NCBI RefSeq assembly: GCF_034676725.1
Contig: NZ_JAUCBR010000004.1
Coordinates: 4,368,001-4,432,000 of the forward strand
Source: Denitromonas sp.
GTDB taxonomy: Bacteria > Pseudomonadota > Gammaproteobacteria > Burkholderiales > Rhodocyclaceae
DNA: 64,000 nt
Direction of reading: 5' to 3'
Both the position numbers and the translations under genes were made by a program. The stretch's first letter is position 1. Every line of letters starts with the position of its first letter. Shown piece after piece: positions 8,702-17,643 of the stretch. The notes beneath the pieces are model-generated. The model was not told the origin of the DNA. It made no database searches and worked only from the letters and a program-made list of their open reading frames with translations.

Positions 8702-9350
8702 TCAGTACCGTTTACGCAAGGTCAGGCTATCGCCCGCACGTTGCATCTCCATCCGGTTGAGCACGCTCATGCCGAGCAAGGCGACCGGCAGTTCGGAGTC
8801 GTGAACCGCCGCGTCGAACCTGATGCAGGCTCACGCCGGCGAGATTGATTTCCGCCAGCTTGACGATCCAGGTGCGCACCAGGCCGTTGGCCGTTTGCGA
8901 CATGCTGGGCCGGCCGTGTTTCAGGTAGTCGATGCGGGCGCGCTCGGCGTCCGAACGGCTCAGCGCCACCATGCTGGCACCGGTGTCGATCAGAAAGCGC
9001 ATCGGCGCGCCGTTGATGCTGCCACTGGCCAGGAAATGCCCCCGTGAATCTGCGGTGAGGTTCACCGTGGGGGCTTCGGTGGTCGCCGCCGACTTGACCA
9101 CGCGCTGCCCGAGGCGAAGGGTCTCGCGCGCGCCATCGATCTCGACCACCACCTGCTCGCCCTGCACCGACACAACCTTGACGCCGCCGCGCGTACGCTG
9201 CCCCACGCTCACTGTCGTTGGCCGGCCGCCATCGATGACCAGCACGGCCTTGCCGGGAAACAGGCCGGCTACCGCCACTTCGGTCGCCTGGGCAAGGCCG
9301 GGCGCGATGAGCACGGCACACAACAGCGTTCTGAACACCTGTCCTGACAT
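8702..9350 (-). pseudogene. Retropepsin-like aspartic protease, frameshifted near its 3' end
   Basis: The ATG at 9350 follows GGAGAGG and begins a signal-peptide-like stretch (MSGQVFRTLLCAVLIAPGLA). The catalytic motif FLIDTGASMVALS marks a single-domain periplasmic clan AA aspartic protease. After ...GVSLHQV the frame is wrong. Dropping one base near 8816 gives a good family ending, including ELPVALLGMSVLNRMEM, and a stop at 8702-8704. So one extra base breaks the gene, or it is a sequencing error. Without the correction the frame runs on as unrelated Arg/Gly-rich sequence. Confidence 0.82.
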
Positions 9351-9438
9351 CAACCTCTCCAAAGCCGCACATGCAACCGCCATCATAACGCCTCGCACCC
9401 GCCCGGTGCCGGCACCCGGCCGCTGCCACGACCTTCAA

Positions 9439-9482
9439 AATGAGACGGCCGGACACTGCAAAAGTGCCCGGCCGTCTCAAAC
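9439..9482 (-). terminator. Hairpin downstream of the YjfB-like gene
   Basis: GAGACGGCCGG and CCGGCCGTCTC form a long near-perfect stem. On the minus strand it is followed by ATTTTG, a weak T-run. It would end the yajQ-YjfB transcript. Confidence 0.5.
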
Positions 9483-9495
9483 AGGAGGTGATCTG

Positions 9496-9684
9496 TCAGG
9501 CGAAGACGTCGATGTTGCGTCCGACGGTTGCGTTCGGGTCCGGCGCCTTCGCCGGCTCGGGCAAGGCCGCGATCAACTGCGCGGCATTGCTGGCGGCAAT
9601 ATCCTGCGCCTTGCGCTGCATGAGCAGCGCCGCCTGGGTTTGTACATCACTCAGCGTCGCAGCGGAAACCGTGGCCACATCCAT
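9496..9684 (-). CDS. Small YjfB-like putative motility protein
   Basis: This is a 62-residue protein beginning MDVATVSAATLSDVQTQAAL and ending near NATVGRNIDVFA. It matches the pattern of the short YjfB-like 'putative motility protein' family found in flagellated bacteria. The start lies 7 bases after the yajQ stop on the same strand, which suggests co-transcription. Its function is not established; the family link is by recalled sequence pattern. Confidence 0.7.
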   Translation of the reverse strand: MDVATVSAATLSDVQTQAALLMQRKAQDIAASNAAQLIAALPEPAKAPDPNATVGRNIDVFA

Positions 9685-9691
9685 CAGGGCA

Positions 9692-10177
9692 TCAATCCCG
9701 GAAGTTCTCGTACTGCAAAGGATAGTCGGTGATTTCCTTGCGCACCAGGGCGATACATTCTTGCAGGTCGTCACGCTTCTTGCCCGACACCCGGATCGAT
9801 TCGCCCTGGATGGCCGCCTGCACCTTGACCTTGCCGTCCTTGATCAATTTGACGATTTTCTTCGCCAGGTCCTGCTCAACGCCGACACGGACGCGGATCT
9901 CCTGCTTGACCTTGTTGCCGCCGACCTTCTGCACCTTTTCTTCTTCCAGACAGCGCACGTCGATCTTCTTGGCGGTCAGCTCGGGCAGCAGGATCGCCTT
10001 CATCTGATCGAGCTGGAAATCGTTGTCGCCGTGCAGGGTCAACAGCTTGTCCTTGTGCTCGACGCGCGCGTCGGTGCCCTTGAAGTCGTAGCGATTGGTG
10101 ATTTTCTTGTTGGCGCTGTCGATCGCGTTGTTCAGCGACACCATGTCCACCTCGGAGGTGATGTCAAAAGAGGGCAT
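9692..10177 (-). CDS. yajQ: YajQ-family nucleotide-binding protein
   Basis: This 161-residue protein begins MPSFDITSEVDMVSLNNAID and contains RYDFKGTDARVE, hallmarks of YajQ. The family consists of two ferredoxin-like domains; some members bind cyclic di-GMP and act with a transcription factor, others bind tRNA or GTP. Length and ends are full. It is preceded by ppnP on the same strand and followed by the small motility-type gene. Confidence 0.93.
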   Translation of the reverse strand: MPSFDITSEVDMVSLNNAIDSANKKITNRYDFKGTDARVEHKDKLLTLHGDNDFQLDQMKAILLPELTAKKIDVRCLEEEKVQKVGGNKVKQEIRVRVGVEQDLAKKIVKLIKDGKVKVQAAIQGESIRVSGKKRDDLQECIALVRKEITDYPLQYENFRD

Positions 10178-10277
10178 ATCCGCTCCTGTCAGTCCTGATT
10201 ACCGTTCAAACCCTGCGGGCAATACCAAATGGCAACGGCGGCCTGAGCCGCCGCCTGCCATGTCCTGCCACACCGCA

Positions 10278-10601
10278 TCAACCGAAATGGCAGACGTAGT
10301 GCATCGGCGAGCCCACCACCTGGATGTCGAAACTCGACGAACCGGGCACATTGAAGCGCTGGCCGGCCTCGAAGTTGTGCCATTCGGCCTCGCCCCCCAG
10401 GCGCACACTGCACGCACCGGCGACGATCTCCATCACCTCGGGCGCGCCCGTGGTGAAGGTCAGCGTGGCCGGCATGATCACACCGACCGACTTGCGACTG
10501 CCATCGGCCAGCGTAATGCCATGGCTGACGCATTTGCCACCGAAGTAGACGTTGGCTTCCTTGGCGACCGATACGCCTTCGATCAGCGCTTTTTCTGTCA
10601 T
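10278..10601 (-). CDS. ppnP: Pyrimidine/purine nucleoside phosphorylase PpnP
   Basis: A 107-residue single cupin domain (formerly DUF1255). The family enzyme splits nucleosides with phosphate into base and ribose-1-phosphate. Supporting segments are ANVYFGGKCVSHGITLADG near the N-terminus and FNVPGSSSFDIQV near the C-terminus. The ATG at 10601 is preceded by GAGGGAG. An upstream extension to 10757 has no family similarity and overlaps DUF2788. Confidence 0.92.
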   Translation of the reverse strand: MTEKALIEGVSVAKEANVYFGGKCVSHGITLADGSRKSVGVIMPATLTFTTGAPEVMEIVAGACSVRLGGEAEWHNFEAGQRFNVPGSSSFDIQVVGSPMHYVCHFG

Positions 10602-10629
10602 GGTTTTCTCCCTCAACCCCTCCCCGGGG

Positions 10630-10866
10630 TCACTCGATACCCAGAAAACGGGCAATAAATCCCTTGGCGATGAAGCCGACAAATCCCAGTCCGAGTGCCA
10701 TAAACATCCACACCGTACCGTACTTGCCGGCCTTGGACTCCTTCGCCAGATTTCCAATGATGAACAGCATGTAGAGAATCAACCCGCCGAAGCAGACCTT
10801 GAGCGAAATTTCCTCGAACTCCGCAACGGTCAGCCCGAACAGGATGGCATCGCCTTCCATGCGCAT
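10630..10866 (-). CDS. DUF2788 small membrane protein
   Basis: This 78-residue protein has two predicted membrane segments: GGLILYMLFIIGNLA (about 27-41) and VWMFMALGLGFVGFIAKGFI (about 52-71). A basic KESKAGKYG loop lies between them, the typical DUF2788 pattern. Function is unknown. It sits 6 bases after argG on the same strand and before ppnP. Confidence 0.8.
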   Translation of the reverse strand: MRMEGDAILFGLTVAEFEEISLKVCFGGLILYMLFIIGNLAKESKAGKYGTVWMFMALGLGFVGFIAKGFIARFLGIE

Positions 10867-10872
10867 CTATCC

Positions 10873-12102
10873 TCAGCTGCGCTTGTTGCGCGCATTCTCC
10901 GCAATCCGCAAACGCAATGCATTGAGGCGGATAAAGCCGTGGGCGTCTTTCTGGTCGTAGGCGCCCTGGTCGTCCTCGAAGGTGGCGATGGTCGGATCAA
11001 ACAGCGAGTCGGTCTTCGAATCACGGCTGACCACGATCACATTGCCCTTGTAGAGCTTGACGCGCACCCAGCCGTTGACGGTTTTCTGGGTCTGGTCGAT
11101 CAGCGCCTGCATGGCCAGGCGCTCGGGCGCCCACCAGTAGCCGTTGTAGATGGCGCTGGCGTAGCGCGGCATCAGGTCGTCCTTGAGGTGGGCCACTTCG
11201 CGGTCCAGCGTCACGGACTCGATGGCGCGGTGCGCCTTGAGCAAGATGGTGCCGCCCGGGGTCTCGTAGCAACCACGCGACTTCATGCCCACGTAACGGT
11301 TCTCGACCAGGTCCAGGCGACCCACGCCGTGCTTGCCGCCGACCTGGTTGAGCGTGGCGAGCAGCTCGTGCGCCTTCATGCGCTTGCCGTTGATCGACAC
11401 CAGGTCACCGCTCTCGAATTCCAGGTCGAGGTATTCGGCCGCATCCGGCGCCGCTTCGGGCGACACCGTCCAGCGCCACATCGACTCTTCGGCTTCGGCC
11501 GCGGGGTTCTCGAGGTGGCGGCCTTCATAGGAGATATGCAGCAGGTTGGCGTCCATCGAGTACGGCGCGCCGCCCTGGCGGTGCTTCATGTCGATGGAGA
11601 TGCCCGCATCTTCAGCGTACTTGAGCAGCTTCTCGCGCGAGAGCAGATCCCATTCGCGCCACGGCGCGATGACCTTCACGTTCGGCATCAGCGCGTAGTA
11701 GCCCAGTTCGAAGCGCACCTGGTCATTCCCCTTGCCGGTGGCGCCATGCGAGACGGCGTCGGCGCCGGTCTGGCGGGCGATCTCGATCTGGCGCTTGGAG
11801 ATCAGCGGGCGGGCGATGGAGGTGCCCAGCAGGTACTCGCCTTCATAGACGGTATTGGCGCGGAACATCGGGAAGACGAAATCGCGCACGAACTCTTCGC
11901 GCAGATCGTCGATGAAGATGTTCTCCGGCTTGATGCCGAACTTCAGTGCCTTCTGGCGTGCCGGGTCGAGTTCCTCGCCCTGCCCCAGGTCGGCGGTGAA
12001 GGTCACCACCTCGCACTGATAGGTATCCTGAAGCCACTTCAGGATCACCGAAGTATCCAGGCCGCCCGAATAGGCCAGCACCACCTTTTTCACATCGCTC
12101 AT
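10873..12102 (-). CDS. argG: Argininosuccinate synthase
   Basis: This 409-residue enzyme joins citrulline and aspartate with ATP in arginine synthesis. The ATP-binding P-loop LAYSGGLDTS is at residues 9-18. Other conserved stretches are GKGNDQVRFE, CYETPGGTIL and VENRYVGMKSRG. It is one of three arginine genes in a minus-strand run (argD, argF, argG). Confidence 0.97.
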   Translation of the reverse strand: MSDVKKVVLAYSGGLDTSVILKWLQDTYQCEVVTFTADLGQGEELDPARQKALKFGIKPENIFIDDLREEFVRDFVFPMFRANTVYEGEYLLGTSIARPLISKRQIEIARQTGADAVSHGATGKGNDQVRFELGYYALMPNVKVIAPWREWDLLSREKLLKYAEDAGISIDMKHRQGGAPYSMDANLLHISYEGRHLENPAAEAEESMWRWTVSPEAAPDAAEYLDLEFESGDLVSINGKRMKAHELLATLNQVGGKHGVGRLDLVENRYVGMKSRGCYETPGGTILLKAHRAIESVTLDREVAHLKDDLMPRYASAIYNGYWWAPERLAMQALIDQTQKTVNGWVRVKLYKGNVIVVSRDSKTDSLFDPTIATFEDDQGAYDQKDAHGFIRLNALRLRIAENARNKRS

Positions 12103-12165
12103 AGCTTTTCCTGACGATAAGACATGCCGCGGATCACGCGGCCAGATTCCAACCCACCCGCGCGA

Positions 12166-13089
12166 TCAGCTGTCCACGCGGCCAATGACGAGATATTCGA
12201 GCAGCGCCTTCTGCGCATGCAGCCGGTTCTCCGCCTCGTCCCACACCACCGACTGCGGCCCGTCGATCACCCCTGCGGTTACCTCTTCGCCACGATGCGC
12301 CGGCAGGCAGTGCATGAACACGGCGTCCTTCGCCGCCACACGCATCATGTCCTCGTCCACGCACCAGTCGGCGAACGCCTTCATGCGCGCCTCGTTCTCG
12401 GCCTCGAAGCCCATCGAGGTCCACACGTCGGTGGTCACCAGGTCGGCGCCCTTGCAGGCATCCATGGGGTCGACGAACTGCTCGAAGTGCGAGTTGCCGT
12501 ACAGGCCGGCGCGCTCGGGTTCTACCTCGTAGCCCGGCGGGGTCGACACATGCACGTTGAAGTCGAGCAACTCGGCCGCCTGCAGCCAGGTGTTGCACAT
12601 GTTGTTCGAGTCGCCGATCCACGCCACCGTCTTGCCGCGGATATCGCCGCGATGCTCGATGAAGGTGTAGATGTCGGCCATGATCTGGCAGGGGTGATAC
12701 TCGTTGGTCAGCCCGTTGATCACCGGCACCCGTGAGTTCTCGGCGAAGCGCTCGATCACCGACTGCTCGAAGGTGCGGATCATCACCGCGTCGCTCATGC
12801 GCGAGATCACCTGCGCCGCGTCCTCGACCGGTTCGCCGCGACCGAGTTGCGAGTCGCGGGTGTTCAGGTAGATGGCCGAGCCACCGAGCTGGTGCATGCC
12901 GGCCTCGAAGGACAGGCGCGTGCGCGTGCTGGCCTTCTCGAAGATCATCACCAGCGTACGGTCGAACAGCGGATGGTGCGGCTCGTAACGCTTGAACTTG
13001 TCCTTGATCCAGCCCGTGCGCTCGAACAGATACGCATATTCCTCGCGGGTAAAATCCTTGAACTGCAAATAGTGTTTGATGGCGTTCAT
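12166..13089 (-). CDS. argF: Ornithine carbamoyltransferase
   Basis: The 307-residue enzyme makes citrulline from ornithine and carbamoyl phosphate. The carbamoyl-phosphate motif KASTRTR is near residue 52, followed by HPCQIMAD near residue 130 and the ornithine-loop HCLPAH near residue 260. It lies 19 bases after argD and 63 bases before argG on the same strand, consistent with one arginine operon. Confidence 0.97.
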   Translation of the reverse strand: MNAIKHYLQFKDFTREEYAYLFERTGWIKDKFKRYEPHHPLFDRTLVMIFEKASTRTRLSFEAGMHQLGGSAIYLNTRDSQLGRGEPVEDAAQVISRMSDAVMIRTFEQSVIERFAENSRVPVINGLTNEYHPCQIMADIYTFIEHRGDIRGKTVAWIGDSNNMCNTWLQAAELLDFNVHVSTPPGYEVEPERAGLYGNSHFEQFVDPMDACKGADLVTTDVWTSMGFEAENEARMKAFADWCVDEDMMRVAAKDAVFMHCLPAHRGEEVTAGVIDGPQSVVWDEAENRLHAQKALLEYLVIGRVDS

Positions 13090-13108
13090 GACACGCTCTT
13101 CTGGTCGG

Positions 13109-14281
13109 TTATGCCGACAAAAACTTGCGGATCAGCGGCGCGAGCGCTGCGATCAACGATTTTGCATCAGCATCGGTAAAAGTCAGAGGCGGCAGCAGCC
13201 GGACCACCCGTTCGGCAGTGACATTGATCAGCACGCCCGCTTCGAGCGCCAGGCCAACCAGTTCGCCACACGGACGATCGAGTTCCACGCCGATCATCAG
13301 GCCATCGCCACGGATATCCGTCACCCCGGCCACGCCGTCCAGCGCTGCCGCCAGACCCTCGCGGATCTGGGTGCCGCGCGCCGACGCGTTGTCCAGCAGC
13401 GCGTCGCGCATCATCACCTCCAGCGTTGTCAGGCCGGCAGTGCACGCCAGCGGATTGCCGCCAAAGGTCGAGCCGTGGTTGCCCGGGCCGAACACGCCTT
13501 TAGCGCGGCCCGCCGTCAGGCAGGCGCCGATCGGCACGCCGGAACCCAGGCCCTTGGCCAGCGCCATCACGTCCGGCACGATGCCGGCCCACTGGTGGGC
13601 AAACCACTTGCCGGTACGGCCAATGCCGCACTGCACTTCGTCCACGATGAGCAGCCACTGATGCGCATCGCACAGCGCGCGCAGCGCCTTGAGGTAGTCG
13701 ATGTGCGCTGCGCGGATGCCGCCCTCGCCCTGGATGGGCTCGAGCATCACCGCCACCACGTCGTGGTTGGTCTTGGCGATCTGCTCGACGGCGGCAATGT
13801 CGTCGAAGGGCACACGAATGAACCCCGGCACCAGCGGCTCGAAGCCCGCCTGGACCTTGCGGTTGCCGGTCGCCGACAGGGTCGCCAGCGTCCGGCCATG
13901 AAACGCCTGCTCCATCACCACGATGGCCGGCTGCGCCACGCCACGCTTGTGGCCGTAGTAGCGCGCCAGCTTGATCGCCGCCTCATTGACTTCGCAACCG
14001 GAGTTGGCAAAGAACACCTCATCCATCTGCGACAGTTCGGCCAGGCGGTCGGCCAGCGCTTCCTGCGCCGGAATACGGTAGATGTTGGAGGTGTGCAGCA
14101 CGCGGCCGGCCTGCTCGGCCAGCGCCTTGACCAGATCCGGATGGTTGTGGCCCAGCGTGGACACCGCAATCCCGGCCAGCGCGTCGAGATAGCGCTTACC
14201 TTCGGTATCGAACAGGTAGGCACCTTCACCGTGGGAAAACGCCACCGGCTGGCGGCCATAAGTGTTCATGACATGCGACAT
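13109..14281 (-). CDS. argD: Acetylornithine/succinyldiaminopimelate aminotransferase
   Basis: A 390-residue PLP-dependent class III aminotransferase. The PLP-binding Lys is in MALAKGLGSGVP (near residue 240), with IVDEVQCGIGRTG upstream. Gly/Asn-rich regions FFANSGCEVNEAA also match. The product starts MSHVMNTYGRQ; the second ATG (14269) is an alternative start. It leads the argD-argF-argG run. Confidence 0.95.
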   Translation of the reverse strand: MSHVMNTYGRQPVAFSHGEGAYLFDTEGKRYLDALAGIAVSTLGHNHPDLVKALAEQAGRVLHTSNIYRIPAQEALADRLAELSQMDEVFFANSGCEVNEAAIKLARYYGHKRGVAQPAIVVMEQAFHGRTLATLSATGNRKVQAGFEPLVPGFIRVPFDDIAAVEQIAKTNHDVVAVMLEPIQGEGGIRAAHIDYLKALRALCDAHQWLLIVDEVQCGIGRTGKWFAHQWAGIVPDVMALAKGLGSGVPIGACLTAGRAKGVFGPGNHGSTFGGNPLACTAGLTTLEVMMRDALLDNASARGTQIREGLAAALDGVAGVTDIRGDGLMIGVELDRPCGELVGLALEAGVLINVTAERVVRLLPPLTFTDADAKSLIAALAPLIRKFLSA

Positions 14282-14331
14282 GCAAAAGCCCCAGGGTCAG
14301 GAATCAGAATTTGATCCGTTCAAAACACGTA

Positions 14332-14351
14332 CGGCGGCCGTCGCCGCCGTG
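14332..14351. repeat. GC-rich hairpin in the argD leader region
   Basis: ACGGCGGC and GCCGCCGT are exact complements around CGTC, 50-70 bases upstream of argD. It could shape the argD leader RNA or simply be chance in GC-rich DNA. The rest of 14282-14580, between argD and the divergent DUF3579 gene, shows no clear gene. Confidence 0.35.
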
Positions 14352-14580
14352 AACTGTAAGCGTTCGATGGTAAGTGAAACACGCTTTGATGTACATATTG
14401 CCCGGCAAACGGGCCACCCTGCCACCGCCCCGCACACACGCACCACCCACGGAAACACCATAATTTCTGCTAGAATCCCGCCCTGTCGCGCGACGTCCGG
14501 CAGAGGCCATTCAGAGCCTCAGGCGCCGCGCTTTCGGGAGGGACCGCGGCTCAAACACGAGCCCGGGCAGACACAACAAC

Positions 14581-14877
14581 ATGACCACAAAGATCCAGAG
14601 CTTTGTCATTGTCGGCGTCACACGCGAGGGCAAGAAATTCCGCCCCAGCGACTGGGCCGACCGCCTGTGCGGCATCATGTCGGCCTTCGGCGCGGACAAC
14701 CGCATGCGCTATTCACCCTATGTTCGCCCCGGCTGCACGCTCACCGGCGACAAGAGCGTCGTCGTCGACGCCCGGCTCTACGACATCGAGCCGCTGGCCT
14801 ACAAGTTTCTGGTCAATTTTGCCGACGACAACAACCTCACCATCGACCCGATCGATCCGGAACACAGCGCGGTCTGA
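14581..14877 (+). CDS. DUF3579 protein
   Basis: A 98-residue protein matching the DUF3579 family of betaproteobacteria (features: SFVIVGVTREGKKFRPSDWA, RYSPYVRPGC). The family often lies beside arginine genes, and here it is divergent from argD. The function is unknown. The start ATG is clear; a terminator hairpin follows at 14928. Confidence 0.85.
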   Translation: MTTKIQSFVIVGVTREGKKFRPSDWADRLCGIMSAFGADNRMRYSPYVRPGCTLTGDKSVVVDARLYDIEPLAYKFLVNFADDNNLTIDPIDPEHSAV

Positions 14878-14921
14878 TCAAGCCGGCCCGGCTGCGCAGC
14901 AGCGTGGGCCAGCCAGCCAAT

Positions 14922-14951
14922 GAAAAAGGCGACCCGAGGGTCGCCTTTTTC
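14922..14951. terminator. Bidirectional terminator between DUF3579 and rpsT
   Basis: GGCGACCC pairs with GGGTCGCC around a 2-base centre. A-run and T-run flank the stem on opposite sides, so it can end transcripts from both convergent genes. Confidence 0.9.
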
Positions 14952-14970
14952 ATGGTGTTGCTCGCAACGC

Positions 14971-15237
14971 TCAGGCGGCCATCCCTTTGATCGCTGCGGA
15001 CAGGCGGCTCTTGTGGCGCGCAGCAGCGTTCTTGTGGATGATTCGCTTGTCAGCGATGGTGTCGATGGTTTTCATCGAGCTCTGGAACAGGGTGCGGGCA
15101 ACGTCCTGATCGCCTGCATCGACAGCCTTACGCACAGCCTTGATCGCAGTGCGAAGACGCGAGCGCAGGCTTGCGTTGTGAGCACGCGCGGCGTCGTTTT
15201 GGCGAGCGCGCTTGCGGGCTTGTGCCGTATTGGCCAT
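14971..15237 (-). CDS. rpsT: 30S ribosomal protein S20
   Basis: This 88-residue basic protein begins MANTAQARKRARQ and contains RLRTAIKAVRKAVDAGD and NAAARHKSRLSAAIKGM, standard for S20, which binds 16S rRNA early in assembly. The ATG is at 15235-15237. A good promoter lies 39-67 bases upstream. The convergent DUF3579 gene shares its terminator. Confidence 0.97.
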   Translation of the reverse strand: MANTAQARKRARQNDAARAHNASLRSRLRTAIKAVRKAVDAGDQDVARTLFQSSMKTIDTIADKRIIHKNAAARHKSRLSAAIKGMAA

Positions 15238-15275
15238 AAGTCTTCGTCCGTGTTGGTAGATACTGAAAGCGCGAG

Positions 15276-15304
15276 ATGATAGCGCGTCAGGCCCGCCCAC
15301 GCAA
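15276..15304 (-). promoter_or_regulatory. Sigma-70-type promoter for rpsT
   Basis: On the minus strand TTGCGT (15299-15304) and TATCAT (15276-15281) are separated by exactly 17 bases. The expected start is about 30 bases upstream of the rpsT ATG. Confidence 0.7.
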
Positions 15305-15371
15305 GCCAAAAGCGCATTCCACTGATTCGGATACAACACAGTATCATGCGCAATTTTCCGGATCGATCCCG

Positions 15372-16907
15372 ATGAACCTGCTCCGCGCCCTCGCCACCGT
15401 CAGCAGCATGACGCTGATTTCACGCATTCTCGGCTTCGCCCGGGATTTCGTGATCGCGCGCGCGTTCGGTGCCGGCGTCGCGACCGATGCCTTCTTCGTC
15501 GCCTTCCGCCTCCCCAACCTGCTGCGCCGCATGTTTGCCGAGGGCGCGTTCTCGCAAGCCTTTGTGCCGATCCTGGCCGAATACAAGAATCGCCGCGGCG
15601 AGTCCGAGGCACATGCGCTGGTCTCCAAGGTCGCCACCTTGCTCGGCCTGGTGGTGCTGCTCATTTCCATCATCGGCGCAGTGGCCGCGCCGCTGATCAT
15701 CTATATCTCCGCCCCGGGCTTTGCCGCCGACGCGGACAAGTTCGCTCTCACGGTTGAACTCACCCGGATCACCTTCCCCTACATCTTCTTCATGTCGCTG
15801 GTGGCGCTGTCGGGCGGCGTGCTCAACACCTGGAGTCGTTTCGCCATCCCGGCCTTCACCCCGGTGCTGCTCAACCTCAGCTTTATCGGTATGGCCTTGT
15901 TCGCCGCGCCGCTGTTCGATCCGCCCGTGCTGGCGCTGGCCTGGGCGGTGTTCCTCGGCGGCGCGCTGCAGCTGGTCCTCCAGCTGCGGCCGCTGGCGCG
16001 TATCGGCATGCTGCCGCGTTTCCGCCTCGACACCAAGGATCCGGGCGTGCGGCGCATCCTGTACTTGATGGCACCGGCCATCCTCGGCGTCTCGGTCAGC
16101 CAGATCTCGCTGCTGATCAACACCATCTTCGCCTCCTTCCTGGCCAGCGGCAGCGTCTCATGGCTGTACTTCGCCGACCGGCTGATGGAGTTTCCCGCCG
16201 GCCTGCTGGGCGTCGCGCTCGGCACCATCCTGCTGCCCAGCCTCTCCAAATGCCATGCCGATGAAGACCCCACCCAGTTCTCCGACCTGCTCGACTGGGG
16301 CCTGCGCCTGACCCTGATGCTCACCCTGCCGGCCGCCCTGGCCCTGGCCGTGCTGGCCGTGCCGCTGGTCGCCACGCTGTTCCACTATGGCGCCTTCAGC
16401 GTCACCGACGTACTCAACACCCGCACCGCCCTGATCGCCTACAGCGTCGGCCTCACCGGCATGATCCTGGTGAAGGTGCTGGCGCCGGGCTTCTATGCCC
16501 GGCAGGACATCCGCACGCCGGTCAAGATTGCGCTGATCACGCTGGCCGCCACGCAACTGATGAACCTGGCCTTCATCGGTCCGCTCAAGCACGCCGGCCT
16601 GGCGCTGTCGATCGGGATTGCCGCCTGCCTGAACGCCGGCCTGCTCTATCGCGGGCTGCGCCAGCGTGGCGTGTTCAAGCCGCGCCCTGGCTGGGGAGCG
16701 TTCGCCCTCAAGCTCGGCGTCGCGCTCGTGGCGCTGGGCGCGGTGATGTGGTTTGCCAAGGGCAGCGACCTGAGCTGGACGGCCGACGGCGGCTGGTCGC
16801 GCGCGATCCGCCTGTCCCTGGTCGTGCTCGCCGGCATCGCCACCTATTTCGCCACCTTGTTCGCGCTCGGTTTCCGGCCGCGCGATTTCTCGCGCCGGGC
16901 CGCCTGA
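15372..16907 (+). CDS. murJ: Lipid II flippase MurJ
   Basis: A 511-residue MOP-family membrane protein that flips lipid II across the inner membrane for peptidoglycan synthesis. It begins MNLLRALATVSSMTLISRIL and has the family motif AFFVAFRLPNLLRRMFAEGA and about 13-14 hydrophobic segments. I chose the ATG at 15372 since upstream codons (15276) are not conserved in type. It is adjacent to rpsT, a common betaproteobacterial arrangement. Confidence 0.95.
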   Translation: MNLLRALATVSSMTLISRILGFARDFVIARAFGAGVATDAFFVAFRLPNLLRRMFAEGAFSQAFVPILAEYKNRRGESEAHALVSKVATLLGLVVLLISIIGAVAAPLIIYISAPGFAADADKFALTVELTRITFPYIFFMSLVALSGGVLNTWSRFAIPAFTPVLLNLSFIGMALFAAPLFDPPVLALAWAVFLGGALQLVLQLRPLARIGMLPRFRLDTKDPGVRRILYLMAPAILGVSVSQISLLINTIFASFLASGSVSWLYFADRLMEFPAGLLGVALGTILLPSLSKCHADEDPTQFSDLLDWGLRLTLMLTLPAALALAVLAVPLVATLFHYGAFSVTDVLNTRTALIAYSVGLTGMILVKVLAPGFYARQDIRTPVKIALITLAATQLMNLAFIGPLKHAGLALSIGIAACLNAGLLYRGLRQRGVFKPRPGWGAFALKLGVALVALGAVMWFAKGSDLSWTADGGWSRAIRLSLVVLAGIATYFATLFALGFRPRDFSRRAA

Positions 16908-16975
16908 ACACACGCGGCAGCATCTCGGCCTAGAATGCAGGCATCGCTTTTTCGACAACGCTTCAGGAGACGCCC

Positions 16976-17605
16976 GTGAAGATTTCCAGTCGCAGCCTGA
17001 CCGACGGCCAGCCGATCGACGGCACCTACGCCTTCTGCGTGCCGGCCGCCGAGGGCCATGTCGCGCTGAGCAGCAACCGCAACCCACATATCGCCTGGTC
17101 CGACCTGCCGGCGGGCACGCGCTCGCTGGTGCTGATCTGCCACGACCCGGACGTCCCGAGCCGGGGTGACGACGTCAACCAGGAAGGCCGCTCGGTGCCG
17201 GCCGATCTGCCGCGGGTCGACTTCTTCCACTGGGTGCTGGTCGACATCGATCCGGCTCTCGGCGAACTGGTCGAAGGCGCGTTTTCGGCCGGCGTCACCG
17301 CGCGCGGCAAACCCGGCCCCGCCGGGCCGAACGGCACGCAACAAGGCATCAACGACTACACCGGGTGGTTCGCCAGCGATCCGGACATGACCGGCGACTA
17401 CTACGGCTATGACGGCCCCTGCCCGCCGTGGAACGACAGCATCAGCCATCGTTACGTGTTTACGCTCTACGCCACCGATCTGGCCGCCTGCCCGGTTGGC
17501 GGGCGCTTTACCGGGCAGGACGTGCGCTCGGCCATCGCCGGCCATATTCTCGGCGAGGCGGCGCTGACGGTGCGCTACAGCCTGAACCCCGCCGTTCCGG
17601 CCTGA
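16976..17605 (+). CDS. YbhB/YbcL-family (PEBP) protein
   Basis: A 209-residue phosphatidylethanolamine-binding-like protein. The ligand-site segment CHDPDVP (near residue 47) and FFHWVLVDID match the family; the YxGPCPP motif appears as YDGPCPP near residue 144. The start is GTG with AGGAGA 8 bases upstream. No signal peptide is seen, so it is likely cytoplasmic. The role is unknown. Confidence 0.88.
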   Translation: MKISSRSLTDGQPIDGTYAFCVPAAEGHVALSSNRNPHIAWSDLPAGTRSLVLICHDPDVPSRGDDVNQEGRSVPADLPRVDFFHWVLVDIDPALGELVEGAFSAGVTARGKPGPAGPNGTQQGINDYTGWFASDPDMTGDYYGYDGPCPPWNDSISHRYVFTLYATDLAACPVGGRFTGQDVRSAIAGHILGEAALTVRYSLNPAVPA

Positions 17606-17614
17606 TTCACCTGC

Positions 17615-17640
17615 CGGCGCCCGTCAGCGGGCGCCGTTTC
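17615..17640 (+). terminator. Hairpin between convergent PEBP and pfp genes
   Basis: CGGCGCCCG and CGGGCGCCG form a 9-bp stem with a TCAG loop, followed by TTTC on plus. The T-run is short, so efficiency is uncertain. Confidence 0.6.
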
Positions 17641-17643
17641 GCC

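Noticed and set aside
10552..12114. Long open frame on plus, antisense to argG
   Set aside because: Shadow of argG; His/Asp/Arg-rich with no recognisable domain.
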